DNA of 47,510 nt from assembly GCA_937135955.1 (NCBI GenBank), contig CAKZOB010000023.1, positions 1 through 47,510 of the forward strand, written 5' to 3'. The translations under genes were made by a program, and so were the position numbers. This document shows positions 10,216-18,440 of this stretch, piece after piece (position 1 is the stretch's first letter; each line of letters starts with the position of its first letter). Source of the DNA: an uncultured Anaerolineales bacterium (GTDB lineage Bacteria > Chloroflexota > Anaerolineae > Aggregatilineales > Aggregatilineaceae). Below the pieces are notes generated by a model that searched no databases, was not told the DNA's origin, and saw only the letters and a program-made list of their open reading frames with translations.

Positions 10216-10969
10216 GGTAAGTCCCTCCGGATTCCAAAGCACTGCCCGAATAGTGAATGAATACATCGTCCAGCGTCGCGCCTTCTTTGGCCAGCGACGC
10301 TTTGAGGGCAGCGGGTGTGCCCATCGCCGCCACGTTGCCCAGGTGCATGATCGCCACATGATCGCACAGCGCGTCGGCTTCTTCCATCAGGTGCGTGGTC
10401 AGGAAGATCGTCATGCCGTAGTCGGCACGGAGCTGCTGCACGTGCTCCCACACCAGGCGGCGCGCCGCCGGGTCCAGCCCCACCGTCGGCTCATCCAGGA
10501 ACAGCACGGCAGGTCGGTGCAACATGGATTGCGCGATCTCCAGCCGCCGGATCATGCCGCCGGAGTAGGTGCGCACCAGTTGATCGGCGGCGTCGGCCAG
10601 GCCCATGAAGGCCAGCGCGTCGCGCACGCGCTTTTCGCGCTCGCGGCGCGGGACGTCGTAGAGCTTGGCGAAGATCAACAGGTTCTCGTAGCCGGACAGC
10701 GTGCCGTCGGCGGACACCATCTGCGGCACATAGCCGATCAGCCGCCGCACCTGACCGGCGTGACGGGTCACGCTATAGCCGGCGATCTGCGCGTCACCCG
10801 AAGTGGGCGGCAGCAGCGTGGTCATCATCTTGATCGCGGTGCTCTTGCCCGCCCCATTCGGCCCCAGCAGCCCGAAGATTTCGCCCTGCTCGACGGACAT
10901 CGTCAGGCGGTTCACAGCAACCAGCGTCCCGAATTGTCGCGTGAGTTCTCGTGTTTCCAGGATGGGCAC
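10172..10969 (-). CDS. ABC transporter ATP-binding protein (DrrA-like)
   Basis: ATPase that powers the adjacent ABC-2 permease. It shows Walker A GPNGAGKST, signature YSGGMIRRLEIAQ, Walker B VLFLDEPTVGLD and the switch His in TTHLMEEADALCD. The start is placed at GTG 10969: GAGAGGTGA lies five bases before it and contains the stop of the MarR gene, so the two genes are five bases apart. Starting there gives 265 residues beginning VPILETREL, a normal beginning for this family. The unusual Arg/Ala-rich C-terminus overlaps the permease start. Confidence 0.92.
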   Translation of the reverse strand: MPILETRELTRQFGTLVAVNRLTMSVEQGEIFGLLGPNGAGKSTAIKMMTTLLPPTSGDAQIAGYSVTRHAGQVRRLIGYVPQMVSADGTLSGYENLLIFAKLYDVPRREREKRVRDALAFMGLADAADQLVRTYSGGMIRRLEIAQSMLHRPAVLFLDEPTVGLDPAARRLVWEHVQQLRADYGMTIFLTTHLMEEADALCDHVAIMHLGNVAAMGTPAALKASLAKEGATLDDVFIHYSGSALESGGTYRDAARARRTARRLG

Positions 10970-10974
10970 TCGGT

Positions 10975-11427
10975 TCACCTCTCTTGCGGCTCGATGGCCG
11001 TGTCCAGCGCGCAGACCCGCTGCAACAGGTGCATGGCGGCGATCACCGTCTCGCATTCCTCAGGCGAAAGCGTCGCCAGGCGCTCCATCAACCGCGCTCG
11101 CGTGGCCCCGGCTGCCGCGTCCAGCACCGTTTGCCCGTCCGACGTGATGCCCAGGATCATCCGGCGGCGGTCGTCGGGGGCGCTCGCCCGCACGAGCAGG
11201 TTGCGTTCCACCAGCCGGTTGACCAGTCTGGAGGTCGAGGGGAGCGTCAGGCCCAGATGCTCGGCTACGTCCGAAAGCGAGGCTCCGGCGCGGCGACTCA
11301 CGTAGAGCAGAGCGCGGAACTGCGGCACCGACAGATCGGGCGAGCGATGACTGCGCATCTCGGCACGGATCAGCCGCATCACCAGGGGGACAGTCTCCAT
11401 GACCGCCCCGGCACATTGCTCGGTCAT
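10975..11427 (-). CDS. MarR-family transcriptional regulator
   Basis: Winged-helix repressor, probably controlling its own operon with the ABC exporter downstream. The recognition-helix region reads ASLSDVAEHLGLTLPSTSRLVNRLVERNLLVRASAPDDRR, with the wing Asp-Asp-Arg-Arg typical of MarR. I use the ATG at 11427 (MTEQ..., 150 residues) because GGAAAG precedes it and because -10-like hexamers TATACT and TAGAAT lie directly against the upstream ATG at 11460, which would therefore be at or before the transcript start. If the transcript is leaderless, the 11460 start (161 residues) would be right. Confidence 0.88.
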   Translation of the reverse strand: MTEQCAGAVMETVPLVMRLIRAEMRSHRSPDLSVPQFRALLYVSRRAGASLSDVAEHLGLTLPSTSRLVNRLVERNLLVRASAPDDRRRMILGITSDGQTVLDAAAGATRARLMERLATLSPEECETVIAAMHLLQRVCALDTAIEPQER

Positions 11428-11444
11428 CAGCGGATCACTTTCCT

Positions 11445-11475
11445 TTTCTAATAGTTGCATATTCTAAGTATAGGC
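11445..11475 (-). promoter_or_regulatory. Candidate promoter and operator region of the MarR-ABC operon
   Basis: The minus strand holds TATACT and TAGAAT in tandem; the plus strand shows a direct repeat TTCTAA spaced 15 bases apart (TTCTAATAGTTGCA, then TTCTAAGTATAGGCA). No convincing -35. The AT content stands out from both flanks. Confidence 0.35.
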
Positions 11476-11614
11476 AATGGCGGGAGATTTGACCAGGGTG
11501 AAAAGGGCGAGGGTCGGCGACTGTTTGAGGGGATTTGGGGAGCGGATCGCTTATGAGAATGATTGTTCTCGTCAGTCATCAAATCAAGGGCTGCCAGCGT
11601 GACGGCAACCGCCC

Positions 11615-13513
11615 CTACTCCAGCGACATCTCGGTATCCACGCAGTCCAGCAGGGGCAGCAGGTCGGCGCGCGCCTTGGGTTGGCGCTTCTTGCCGTAGT
11701 AGAAGGTGTCCGCCTGGCAGACGTGACGTACCCAGGCGAAAGGGTTGTCCCACTTCGACCCCGCCTGCTGCACCTCGTAGCGCGTACGGCGCACCAGCGC
11801 CAGCGCCGACTTGAGGTGATACAGCGGGTCTTTGCGGGCCAGCAGAGGGTCTGGCTCTGGAGACTGGCGCAGGAACTGCAACGGCCCCGGATACAGCAGG
11901 CGACGAAACACCAGCCGCAGCCATAGCCCCGGCCCGCCCGGCCAAGCTTCGGGGTGCTCCTTGAGAATCCAGGCCCACATGGTGTAAATCGGCGTGTGCG
12001 CGCTGCGAGGGAAGCACCCTTCGCGCTGCAGATTCCTGGGCCGCAGTGGTTTGAGGGCGGCGCTCAGTTCGGGGATGGCGTGTTCGGAGTCCCAGCGCAC
12101 CTGGCCGAGCGTCAGCAATGCCCGCTCAAGGCGCGTCTCCAGCACGGCCAGTTGATGGATTTCGGCGCGTTCGCGGGCGCGCCGCTGCGGATCGCGCCCC
12201 TTGGGACCCTGCGCGCCGGGCAACGGCGATTCCTGCCCCCACTGCACGCCATATTCGTGCACCATCTCCAGCCAGAACAGATCGTCTGTCTCCAGATGAT
12301 AGGTCGCGTCGTCCAGACCGGCGTCGGGGGCCGTGGAGGGGATGCGTCGCACGCCCCGGCAGGGAGGCGGTACCAGCCGCTCCAGCCAGTTGTCGGGGCC
12401 GGAGGGGTGCCGGTCGTGCGCCAGCGGATCGGCGGCCACCCAGTCCACATTCTTAGGGTCCTGGCCGGTGACGCGAGCCGAGAAGCGCGCGTCCCAGCGT
12501 CGCCCGAAGATGCGTCGTCCGCGCACCAGTTTTCCGGGGAGCGAGAAAACCTTCTCCACCAGGCTCACCCGCGCCGAGGCGGGATAACCCTCGATCTCCC
12601 AGGCGAAGTAGGACGCCGACGATCCCCGCGCCACATAGACCAGGGGCCGACCGGCGGCGGTCTTCTGGACATCCGTCCACAGGCGGCGGTAGCCGTCTTC
12701 GTGCGTGGCATAGCCCACGTCGAGCACCTGCACGCCTGTCAATAGGGTCAACTCGTCCAGGGGGCGCGTTTCGGCGAAAACCTGCTCGCCGAGTTCCAGC
12801 AGAATAGTGATCACTTCCCAGTCGCCCTCATGACGGTTGGCCCAGTCGTCGTAGTAGTAGTGAAACCAGTATTGCAGCGCCACCCGCGAACGCCGCACAT
12901 CGTATGGCCCCTGCGCCAACCCCCGGCGCAGCAACGCTTCGGTGGCCGAAAGCCGCGCGTCGAGGGGAGCGCGCCCCTGGACCAGGCGTCCGTAGACCAC
13001 ACACCGCCGCACGTCCGGCGCGGACTCCGCCAGCAGTTTGAAGTAGCGCCGCCAGAAAGCGATGTTGTCGCCGCGCCCCAACGGTAAATCGAACCCCTGC
13101 AGGCGCTGACTGAGTTCCTGCTGGATCAGGCGCGTGCGCATGGCCCGCCGCAATTCCTCTGCGGTCAGCCCGGCATAGCGCGGGTCGTCGCCATATGCCT
13201 GCACCGCCTCTTCGACCTGCGCCTCGCTGATGGCCAGGCTGACCGCGGCGATCTCCTCTTGCAGGCTCCGTCGGCGGAACCAGCGTTGCGGATGGCTCAG
13301 CCGGTAGAGAGGACGATAGCGGGGCCGCGCTTCCTGCAGGAAGAACTCGACCGCGCGAGGATGGTAGGAGCCGCGCATGGTGTAGATGGCGTCGCCTTCG
13401 TCCGGGTAGGGGGCCTGTCGCTCAAGCTCTGGGAAGAGCACCAGCACCGGCGCGTAGCGCTGGAGCAAAATCTGGCGCTCGGCAGGCAGTAGATATCCGC
13501 GCGAATCGGGCAT
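11615..13513 (-). CDS. Vps62-like protein of unknown function
   Basis: A 632-residue soluble protein. Three stretches match the Vps62/DUF946-like fold as I know it: RYAPVLVLFPELE at 19-31 (the Y-A-P-x and acidic motif), QYWFHYYYDDW followed by HEGDWE at about 213-232 (the family hallmark aromatic run plus H-E-G-D-W-E), and VYVARGSSASYF at about 300. The C-terminal 200 residues are unassigned and Arg-rich. There is no signal peptide or membrane helix. The family occurs in plants, fungi and scattered bacteria, mostly without known function. It stands alone between two other units, with AGGAG before the ATG and a TATAAT at 13563-13558. The fold call is from motif memory. Confidence 0.75.
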   Translation of the reverse strand: MPDSRGYLLPAERQILLQRYAPVLVLFPELERQAPYPDEGDAIYTMRGSYHPRAVEFFLQEARPRYRPLYRLSHPQRWFRRRSLQEEIAAVSLAISEAQVEEAVQAYGDDPRYAGLTAEELRRAMRTRLIQQELSQRLQGFDLPLGRGDNIAFWRRYFKLLAESAPDVRRCVVYGRLVQGRAPLDARLSATEALLRRGLAQGPYDVRRSRVALQYWFHYYYDDWANRHEGDWEVITILLELGEQVFAETRPLDELTLLTGVQVLDVGYATHEDGYRRLWTDVQKTAAGRPLVYVARGSSASYFAWEIEGYPASARVSLVEKVFSLPGKLVRGRRIFGRRWDARFSARVTGQDPKNVDWVAADPLAHDRHPSGPDNWLERLVPPPCRGVRRIPSTAPDAGLDDATYHLETDDLFWLEMVHEYGVQWGQESPLPGAQGPKGRDPQRRARERAEIHQLAVLETRLERALLTLGQVRWDSEHAIPELSAALKPLRPRNLQREGCFPRSAHTPIYTMWAWILKEHPEAWPGGPGLWLRLVFRRLLYPGPLQFLRQSPEPDPLLARKDPLYHLKSALALVRRTRYEVQQAGSKWDNPFAWVRHVCQADTFYYGKKRQPKARADLLPLLDCVDTEMSLE

Positions 13514-13557
13514 GGCAGGCTCCTGAGGGAAGATAGTGGCGCAGCGCGCTTGAGTTC

Positions 13558-13563
13558 ATTATA
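13558..13563 (-). promoter_or_regulatory. Possible -10 element for the Vps62-like gene
   Basis: TATAAT on the minus strand, 45 bases before the ATG at 13513. No recognisable -35 at 16-18 bases. Confidence 0.35.
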
Positions 13564-13599
13564 AGTCCTTCCTGGCCGGAACACAGCAAGGGGCATACT

Positions 13600-13759
13600 T
13601 TGAGAGGCGCGCGAACTGTGACAGGCCGTGTGCTGGGCTGTGATTGACCTCACCCCCGGCCTCGCTTCGCTCGGCTTGGAGGCGCGCCAGCGCCGAGCGG
13701 GGGTGAAGTGAGCGCCTCCGCATCAAGCACATCGCTGAGAAGCTTTGCACGCACCCCCT
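13600..13759 (+). repeat. Intergenic repeat R, copy 3 (complete)
   Basis: Complete copy with left module GACAGGCCGTGTGCTGGGCT, both palindrome arms (the right one with one mismatch, GGGGGTGAAG), and right end GCACATCGCTGAGAA... GCACCCCCT. Together with the terminator just after it, it fills the gene-free stretch 13514-13852. Confidence 0.88.
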
Positions 13760-13777
13760 GACATCAGGCCCACACCT

Positions 13778-13818
13778 GAAAAACAGGCCAGTTCCTGCCG
13801 AAAAACGGAACTGGCCTG
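13778..13818 (-). terminator. Rho-independent terminator of the SH3/SGNH-like gene
   Basis: A 12-base perfect stem, CAGGCCAGTTCC / GGAACTGGCCTG, with an 11-base loop. On the minus strand it is followed directly by TTTTT. It starts 35 bases after the stop at 13853. A textbook intrinsic terminator. Confidence 0.88.
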
Positions 13819-13852
13819 CAGGGCCGGGAGGGTAGGGTTTTTCAGGCGGTCT

Positions 13853-15301
13853 CTAATACATCGCCCCGCGCCAGACCGCATCCAGCGTTTGCAGCGTCAC
13901 CAGGTTACGCATGGTGTAGCCCGTCGAGAGATAGGGTGCAGTCAGGTAACAGGACGTGCCATAGGGCGGCTCGCCCAGGTGAAAACCGTCCGGCTCCAGC
14001 CCATGATTGGGCAGCGATTCCAGCGCCAGCCACAGGTTGATCAGCGGGATGTTGTAGTCCAGAGCGATACGCACCACGATCTGATTGTAGAGGATGGTGC
14101 GATCCCAGAAGCCCCGGTTGCCGGGAAATGTGCTGAGGATAGGGATCACGCCAGCCTCGATGGTCTTGTCCACTATCTCCCGCATGTAGTGATCGAACTC
14201 ACCGGGCGTCATCACCAGCAGGTCGCTGGTGCCGAACATGATGATCGCCACGCTGGGCCGGTGAATACGGAATTCGCACTCCAGGGGCGATTCGCCCGGC
14301 TGACATACCGCGGGGTTGGCCCACTCTGGCGCGATCACGGCGTTGGCGTTGAAGCCGTTGTGCGTCGCCTCGCTATCGTAGGCCAGCGACTCGCCGAAAT
14401 GATTGATCACCGCCTGCAGGTAGCCGTAGCCGCCCAGATTGTATTGGCCCCAGGCGAACGGGTTGAGGAAATACCAGTGCTCGGACGAGCAGTCACCCAC
14501 CTTGGCCACCACATGGGGGTTGTTGCCCCTGGCCCGTCCGTCCAGGAAAATCTGGCGTGCGCGGCCCGTCGCCCGCCCCACCACCGGGTAGGCGGTCAGG
14601 TCTATGCCCGCCACCGTAGAAAGGTCAAAGCCGCCGAGGGGAATACCTGCGTAGGACGCTTCGGCAGCAGGCGCGGCGGGTGCTGCCCTCGCACCGGCGG
14701 GCAAAATCTCGTCGCTCAGCGGCAGGCTGAAGGCGCTCCCTCCGCTGAACTTCAAGTACAGGCTCGCCAGCCAGCCGCGCAGCGCCCCATCCTGCGTATG
14801 CGCCAGCACCCACGAGGCATCGCCATTGCGAGCTTCCGGGATCAGCACCGTGCCCGGTCTCACCTGACCCAGCACGCTATGTCCCGTGCCCGGCCCGGCC
14901 CGCACGTTCATCTGATAGCGGGGCGTGGCCGTTAGCCCCTCCGGCGCGGGCGCGGCGGCCTGCGGCGCGGCAGGCGCGGCCCCGCCGATGATCTCTTCGC
15001 TAATGGGCAGCAGCGCCGCGCTAACTCCCGGCGCATATTTCAGGTACAGGCTGGCCACCCAGCCGCGCTGCGCCCCGTCCAGAGTATGTGCCAGCAGCCA
15101 GGACGTATCGGCGTTACGGGCCTCCAGGGTCAGCGCGGTGCCAGCGGGCAGGGTGACGATCACCGCGAAGCCCGTGCCGGGGCCGGTGCGCATGTTCAAC
15201 TGGTAGGCAGTGCTGGCGTCGCCCCCCTGGGCATGGGCCAGCGGGCCGATCGGCGCGATCAACAGCAGGGCGAGCGCCAGAATTGCAATTCGACGAAGCA
15301 T
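13853..15301 (-). CDS. Secreted protein: two SH3 domains plus a degenerate SGNH-hydrolase domain
   Basis: Exported by a Sec signal peptide (residues 1-24, ending AHA). Two bacterial SH3 repeats follow at about 31-90 (LNMRTGPGTG ... GWVASLYLKY) and 127-185 (MNVRAGPGTG ... GWLASLYLKF), which usually bind cell-wall glycan. From about 245 comes an SGNH/GDSL domain: block I reads G269-D-C-S-S, block III FGTSD, block V DGFH. The paralogue at 36633-38459 has GDSIS, FGTND and DGVH at the same places, so here the nucleophile Ser is Cys and the block III Asn is Ser. It may be inactive or altered. Start is ATG 15301, seven bases after AGGAGG; a GTG two codons upstream would touch that sequence. Length 482. 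Confidence 0.88.
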   Translation of the reverse strand: MLRRIAILALALLLIAPIGPLAHAQGGDASTAYQLNMRTGPGTGFAVIVTLPAGTALTLEARNADTSWLLAHTLDGAQRGWVASLYLKYAPGVSAALLPISEEIIGGAAPAAPQAAAPAPEGLTATPRYQMNVRAGPGTGHSVLGQVRPGTVLIPEARNGDASWVLAHTQDGALRGWLASLYLKFSGGSAFSLPLSDEILPAGARAAPAAPAAEASYAGIPLGGFDLSTVAGIDLTAYPVVGRATGRARQIFLDGRARGNNPHVVAKVGDCSSEHWYFLNPFAWGQYNLGGYGYLQAVINHFGESLAYDSEATHNGFNANAVIAPEWANPAVCQPGESPLECEFRIHRPSVAIIMFGTSDLLVMTPGEFDHYMREIVDKTIEAGVIPILSTFPGNRGFWDRTILYNQIVVRIALDYNIPLINLWLALESLPNHGLEPDGFHLGEPPYGTSCYLTAPYLSTGYTMRNLVTLQTLDAVWRGAMY

Positions 15302-15367
15302 TCGCACACCTCCTCTCGGCCAGTGTCCGCGATACCCGCCAGAAAGGGATGGGCTGGCCTGATCATC

Positions 15368-15396
15368 ACTGTACCTGATGTGCTGCTCGCTGTAAA
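15368..15396 (-). promoter_or_regulatory. Promoter of the SH3/SGNH-like gene
   Basis: On the minus strand TTTACA (15396-15391) and TACAGT (15373-15368) are exactly 17 bases apart, 67 bases before the ATG at 15301. The hexamers match five and four of six consensus bases. Confidence 0.5.
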
Positions 15397-15436
15397 CAGC
15401 CCTTTGGTAGGCGTTTTGCAGACGGCAGCGCTTTTT

Positions 15437-15525
15437 CCCTCACCCCTCAATCCCCTCTCCTTCGCGACGGCGTCGCAGGGCGAGGGGACTTACTTTCTTT
15501 CGCCCAGGCACTCCCCTTCGCCCGC
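15437..15525 (-). repeat. Repeat D, truncated copy
   Basis: Begins CCCTCACCCCTCAATCCCC and runs through GGCGAGGGGACTTACTTTCT to CTCCCCTTCGCCCGC. This is the reverse complement of most of the complete copy at 38599-38722. It abuts R copy 4. Confidence 0.75.
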
Positions 15526-15531
15526 CCGCTG

Positions 15532-15646
15532 GCGCTGACCTCACCCCCGCTCGACGCTGGCGCGCCTCCAAGCCGAGCGTAGCGAGGCTGGGGGTGAGAT
15601 CAATCACAGCGCTGCACACGGCCTGACACAGTTCGCGCGCGCCCCC
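15532..15646 (-). repeat. Intergenic repeat R, copy 4 (inverted)
   Basis: Inverted relative to copies 2 and 3: palindrome first, then the reverse complement of the left module (GCACACGGCCTGACACAGTT). It sits between two divergent genes, next to the forward promoter at 15661. The gene-free stretch 15302-15741 holds two promoters, a D repeat and this copy. Confidence 0.85.
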
Positions 15647-15660
15647 TCATATCGCCCCCT

Positions 15661-15688
15661 TGGACAGCTCCCGGCGGGCGGCTATAAT
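15661..15688 (+). promoter_or_regulatory. Promoter of the GT-C-like membrane protein gene
   Basis: TGGACA (15661-15666) and a perfect TATAAT (15683-15688) are 16 bases apart, 54 bases before the TTG start at 15742. It is one of the best promoter matches in the window. Confidence 0.65.
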
Positions 15689-15741
15689 AGCGCCGCCCGT
15701 GTCGCTGACGGGCGACCCGATGCACAGAAAGGGGCAGGGGG

Positions 15742-17307
15742 TTGCAAGGCTTCGCTCAGGCAGTTCTACGCAGTTCGACGTTGCGCGCTCCGGCGCTGCT
15801 GACCTGGTACCGGCGGCTGCGCCCGCTCTTCGATTCTCGCTATACCTGGTGGCTGCTGCTGGCGCTGGGGGTGGCGCGGGCGGCCATTTTTCTGATCGCC
15901 TATCCGCCAGCGCACGGGGCGGACTCCACCGACTATTTTCTCTACGCCGCGCAGTTCGAGGGACTGGATGCGCCGATCGTCTTCGAGCTGATCTACCCGT
16001 TCTATCCCCTGCTGATCTACCTGACGCACTATGTGTTGGGCAGCATCTACTGGCTGATTCTGCTGCAGGTAGCCCTGTCCGCCCTGCAGGGGGTGATCTT
16101 CTACTGGGGCATCCGCCCCTACAGCCCGGCGCTGGCCTTCGGCACGGCCTTGCTGGTGTTGGCCGACCCGCAGACCGGCATCCTCTATAATTTCACCTCC
16201 ACCGAGCCGCTTTACATGTTCACGCTGAGCCTGGCCTTCAGCGTCTTTCTGATCCAGGTGCGGCGGCCCAGCGGACGGCGTCTGCAAGCGGGCGACGTGG
16301 CGCTGGGGGTATTGCTGGCGCTGGTGCTGCTGATTCGCCCGGTGGGGCGCTACCTGATCGTGCCCTTCGGCCTGCTCTTCCTGCTGAGCACGCGCTCGCT
16401 CTGGCGAACGGCGGCCCTGGGGGGCAGCTTTGCCCTGGCGCTGGGATTGTTCATGCTCTTCAATCGGGTCGTCTTCGACCGGCTGGAACTCAATGGCGGG
16501 GGCAGCTTCATGCTGGGGCGACCGCTCAAGCTATCTGGCCTGCTGGAAGCCGACAACGGCCCGGCCTCGGCGGAACTGATCGCGCTGCAAACCGCCTGTC
16601 CTGAAGGGGAAAGCCTCAACCTGTGCTTGGTGCGGCAGAAAGGTGACTGGCCGACCGTGCGCAGCCTGTACGCACGTGCCTACCGCGAGATGCTGCAGGC
16701 GCATCCGGTGGAGTTCGGTCGGCAGGTCCTGGACGCTTTCACGGACTATCTGCGGCAGCATGGTCTGCAGTATAGCGGCAAATTGTTGCCCAGCGACGTG
16801 CAGTGCGCCGACGTGGAAGAACGGACAGCTCGCCTGACGCGCGAATACCTGGAGAAAGACTGGATACTCTACGGGGCCAACCAGGTCAGCGCGGAGACAC
16901 TGCGCCCCATCATGCGCGACATCACCGCAGCCATGTGCCCGCCCTGGCCCGATAGCTGGGCAGTGCGCCGGTTGGTGGATCGCGTCGCGCTGCGCTATCG
17001 CTCGTTGAGCCGCCCACACCCTTATCAGTGGTATGCGGCGGTGGGGGCGGTTGTCTTGCTGGTGCCCTGGGCGCGACGTGCTCTGCCCCTGGTGCTGAGC
17101 GCGGGCGCGGTGGTGGCCAATCACGCGGCGGCCAGCGCGGTGGTGCTCAATGTGCAGCCGCGCTATGTCGCTGTGGCCAACCCGTACAAGGGGGTGTTGC
17201 TGCTGGCCCTGGCCTGGGTGCTGGGAACGCTGGCGCTGCGCCTGCTGGACGAATGGCTGGCCCGCCGCACAGGCGTATCGCCTCAGAGACCATTTCAGAA
17301 ATCCTGA
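15742..17307 (+). CDS. GT-C-like integral membrane protein, probable glycosyltransferase
   Basis: A 521-residue protein with about nine or ten membrane helices, likely adding a sugar from a lipid-phosphate donor on the outer face of the cytoplasmic membrane. The first extracytoplasmic loop after helix 1 carries HGADSTDYFLYAAQF, where acidic residues resemble the catalytic loop of GT39-like enzymes. A soluble region at about 250-410 holds several Cys and charged residues; two or three helices close the protein. The start is TTG at 15742 behind GGGGCAGGGGG; a nearby ATG at 15720 is out of frame. It is divergent from the SH3/SGNH-like gene. The donor and acceptor are unknown. Confidence 0.78.
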   Translation: MQGFAQAVLRSSTLRAPALLTWYRRLRPLFDSRYTWWLLLALGVARAAIFLIAYPPAHGADSTDYFLYAAQFEGLDAPIVFELIYPFYPLLIYLTHYVLGSIYWLILLQVALSALQGVIFYWGIRPYSPALAFGTALLVLADPQTGILYNFTSTEPLYMFTLSLAFSVFLIQVRRPSGRRLQAGDVALGVLLALVLLIRPVGRYLIVPFGLLFLLSTRSLWRTAALGGSFALALGLFMLFNRVVFDRLELNGGGSFMLGRPLKLSGLLEADNGPASAELIALQTACPEGESLNLCLVRQKGDWPTVRSLYARAYREMLQAHPVEFGRQVLDAFTDYLRQHGLQYSGKLLPSDVQCADVEERTARLTREYLEKDWILYGANQVSAETLRPIMRDITAAMCPPWPDSWAVRRLVDRVALRYRSLSRPHPYQWYAAVGAVVLLVPWARRALPLVLSAGAVVANHAAASAVVLNVQPRYVAVANPYKGVLLLALAWVLGTLALRLLDEWLARRTGVSPQRPFQKS

Positions 17308-17316
17308 ACGGCTGGG

Positions 17317-17488
17317 CTACCTCACCCCCAGCCTCGCTTCGCTCGGCTTGTCCCCTCTCCGACGCGGGGAGGTCAACGCTGCTCGCACTCAGTTTGAGGG
17401 TGCATTTCACAAAGGTTCACCCCAGAACACGGCTGCAGCGATCCGCCTCAGTGCGCTTGCACTCGTGAACTCAACTGAAATGCACCCG
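17317..17488 (+). repeat. Intergenic repeat R, copy 5, with modules F and inverted E
   Basis: Begins in the left palindrome arm (CCTCACCCCC AGCCTCGCTTCGCTCGGCTTG); the right arm is replaced by a CCCCTCTCC... GGGGAGG hairpin. Then comes module F (GCTCGCACTCAGTTTGAGGG) and, to 17488, the reverse complement of module E of copy 1. It lies between the convergent GT-C-like and cytochrome c genes. Confidence 0.75.
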
Positions 17489-17571
17489 CTGCCGCCTGCA
17501 CGCTCGTACCAGGACCAGTGCCGCTCTAACGGTCTTGGCGTCCGCTCATCGCCTTGGCCTTGACCGGGCCA

Positions 17572-18435
17572 TCAAGGTAGAGTGAAGAGAGTGTCCGTGC
17601 GAGGTTGGCTATCGGGATGAAACGATAGCACATAGTCAATCAACGTGTTGAGTTGGCGATCGGGGATATCCTCATGGGTGAAAGCATCCATATCTTCCGG
17701 GCCATCGCGCACGGTCTTGGCAATCTTTATGGCGTTCAACGCCTCTAGAGCCGGGGCGTCTTCAGTTCCCCTCCCTCGTTGACCGTGGCACTCTTCGCAG
17801 AATTGTTTGTAAAGCTGTCGCCCACTCATGCCGTCGGTGGGGTGGGGACTCGGTGGATCATAGGGGAATTCGGAACCCGTCAACACCATCACTGTCTCTG
17901 GGCCCTGCTGCTCAGCCGAACCCGCCAGCGACTCAGTGTCATCGGCTATCGGCTGGTGATCCGCCGGGTTCTCCTGGAGAGCAGATGCCGCCGCCAAGGT
18001 CATCTCTTCTTCCGGAATCATATCCAGGGCCTCTACGCGGACTGCAACCTCATCCCAGGAGCCAACCTTGAGGACTGCGATCAGGCTTTCGATTTGCTGC
18101 CGGTTCAAAGACCCTCCCTCGTCGAGATGAAAGGCTCTCATATCGGTATTGTCTCGTCCACGCGCAATCACTTTGTATAACCAGCTTTCATCCTGGCCAC
18201 GGATGTACTCCTGGTCGAGCTTGCTGGCCCCCTCCTGAATCTCACCCTGCCCACGCGAACCATGACATTCTGCACAATGGAGAGCGTACAGGTCCATGCC
18301 GCGCATTAGGGCTTGTTTTTGTTGTCTGGCCCTGGCTTCTGTCTGTCGTGCTGGTTCCCTGAGCGCGATGATGGTCACTATCAATATGACTACAACGTTG
18401 AGGATAATCCCAACCCGAGCTATTCGCTGTGTCAT
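17572..18435 (-). CDS. Membrane-anchored dihaem cytochrome c of a bc-type complex
   Basis: Electron acceptor subunit of the quinol-oxidising complex encoded upstream. One helix at about 10-26 anchors it; the rest is outside the membrane. Haem sites are C54-A-E-C-H58 and C213-E-E-C-H217, each in a small cytochrome-c domain (about 45-125 and 205-280) with Met candidates for the sixth ligand (Met99, and the Met in PEDMDAF). An acidic linker of about 70 residues joins the domains. The start is ATG 18435, five bases after the Rieske stop; a TTG 21 bases upstream would overlap the Rieske gene. Length 287. Third and last gene of the b-Rieske-c set. Base composition is lower in GC than in most of the window. 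Confidence 0.9.
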   Translation of the reverse strand: MTQRIARVGIILNVVVILIVTIIALREPARQTEARARQQKQALMRGMDLYALHCAECHGSRGQGEIQEGASKLDQEYIRGQDESWLYKVIARGRDNTDMRAFHLDEGGSLNRQQIESLIAVLKVGSWDEVAVRVEALDMIPEEEMTLAAASALQENPADHQPIADDTESLAGSAEQQGPETVMVLTGSEFPYDPPSPHPTDGMSGRQLYKQFCEECHGQRGRGTEDAPALEALNAIKIAKTVRDGPEDMDAFTHEDIPDRQLNTLIDYVLSFHPDSQPRTDTLFTLP

Positions 18436-18440
18436 ATCGC

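Noticed and set aside
9980-11305. A 441-codon open frame on the plus strand
   Set aside because: It is antisense to the MarR and DrrAB-like genes and has no domain of its own.
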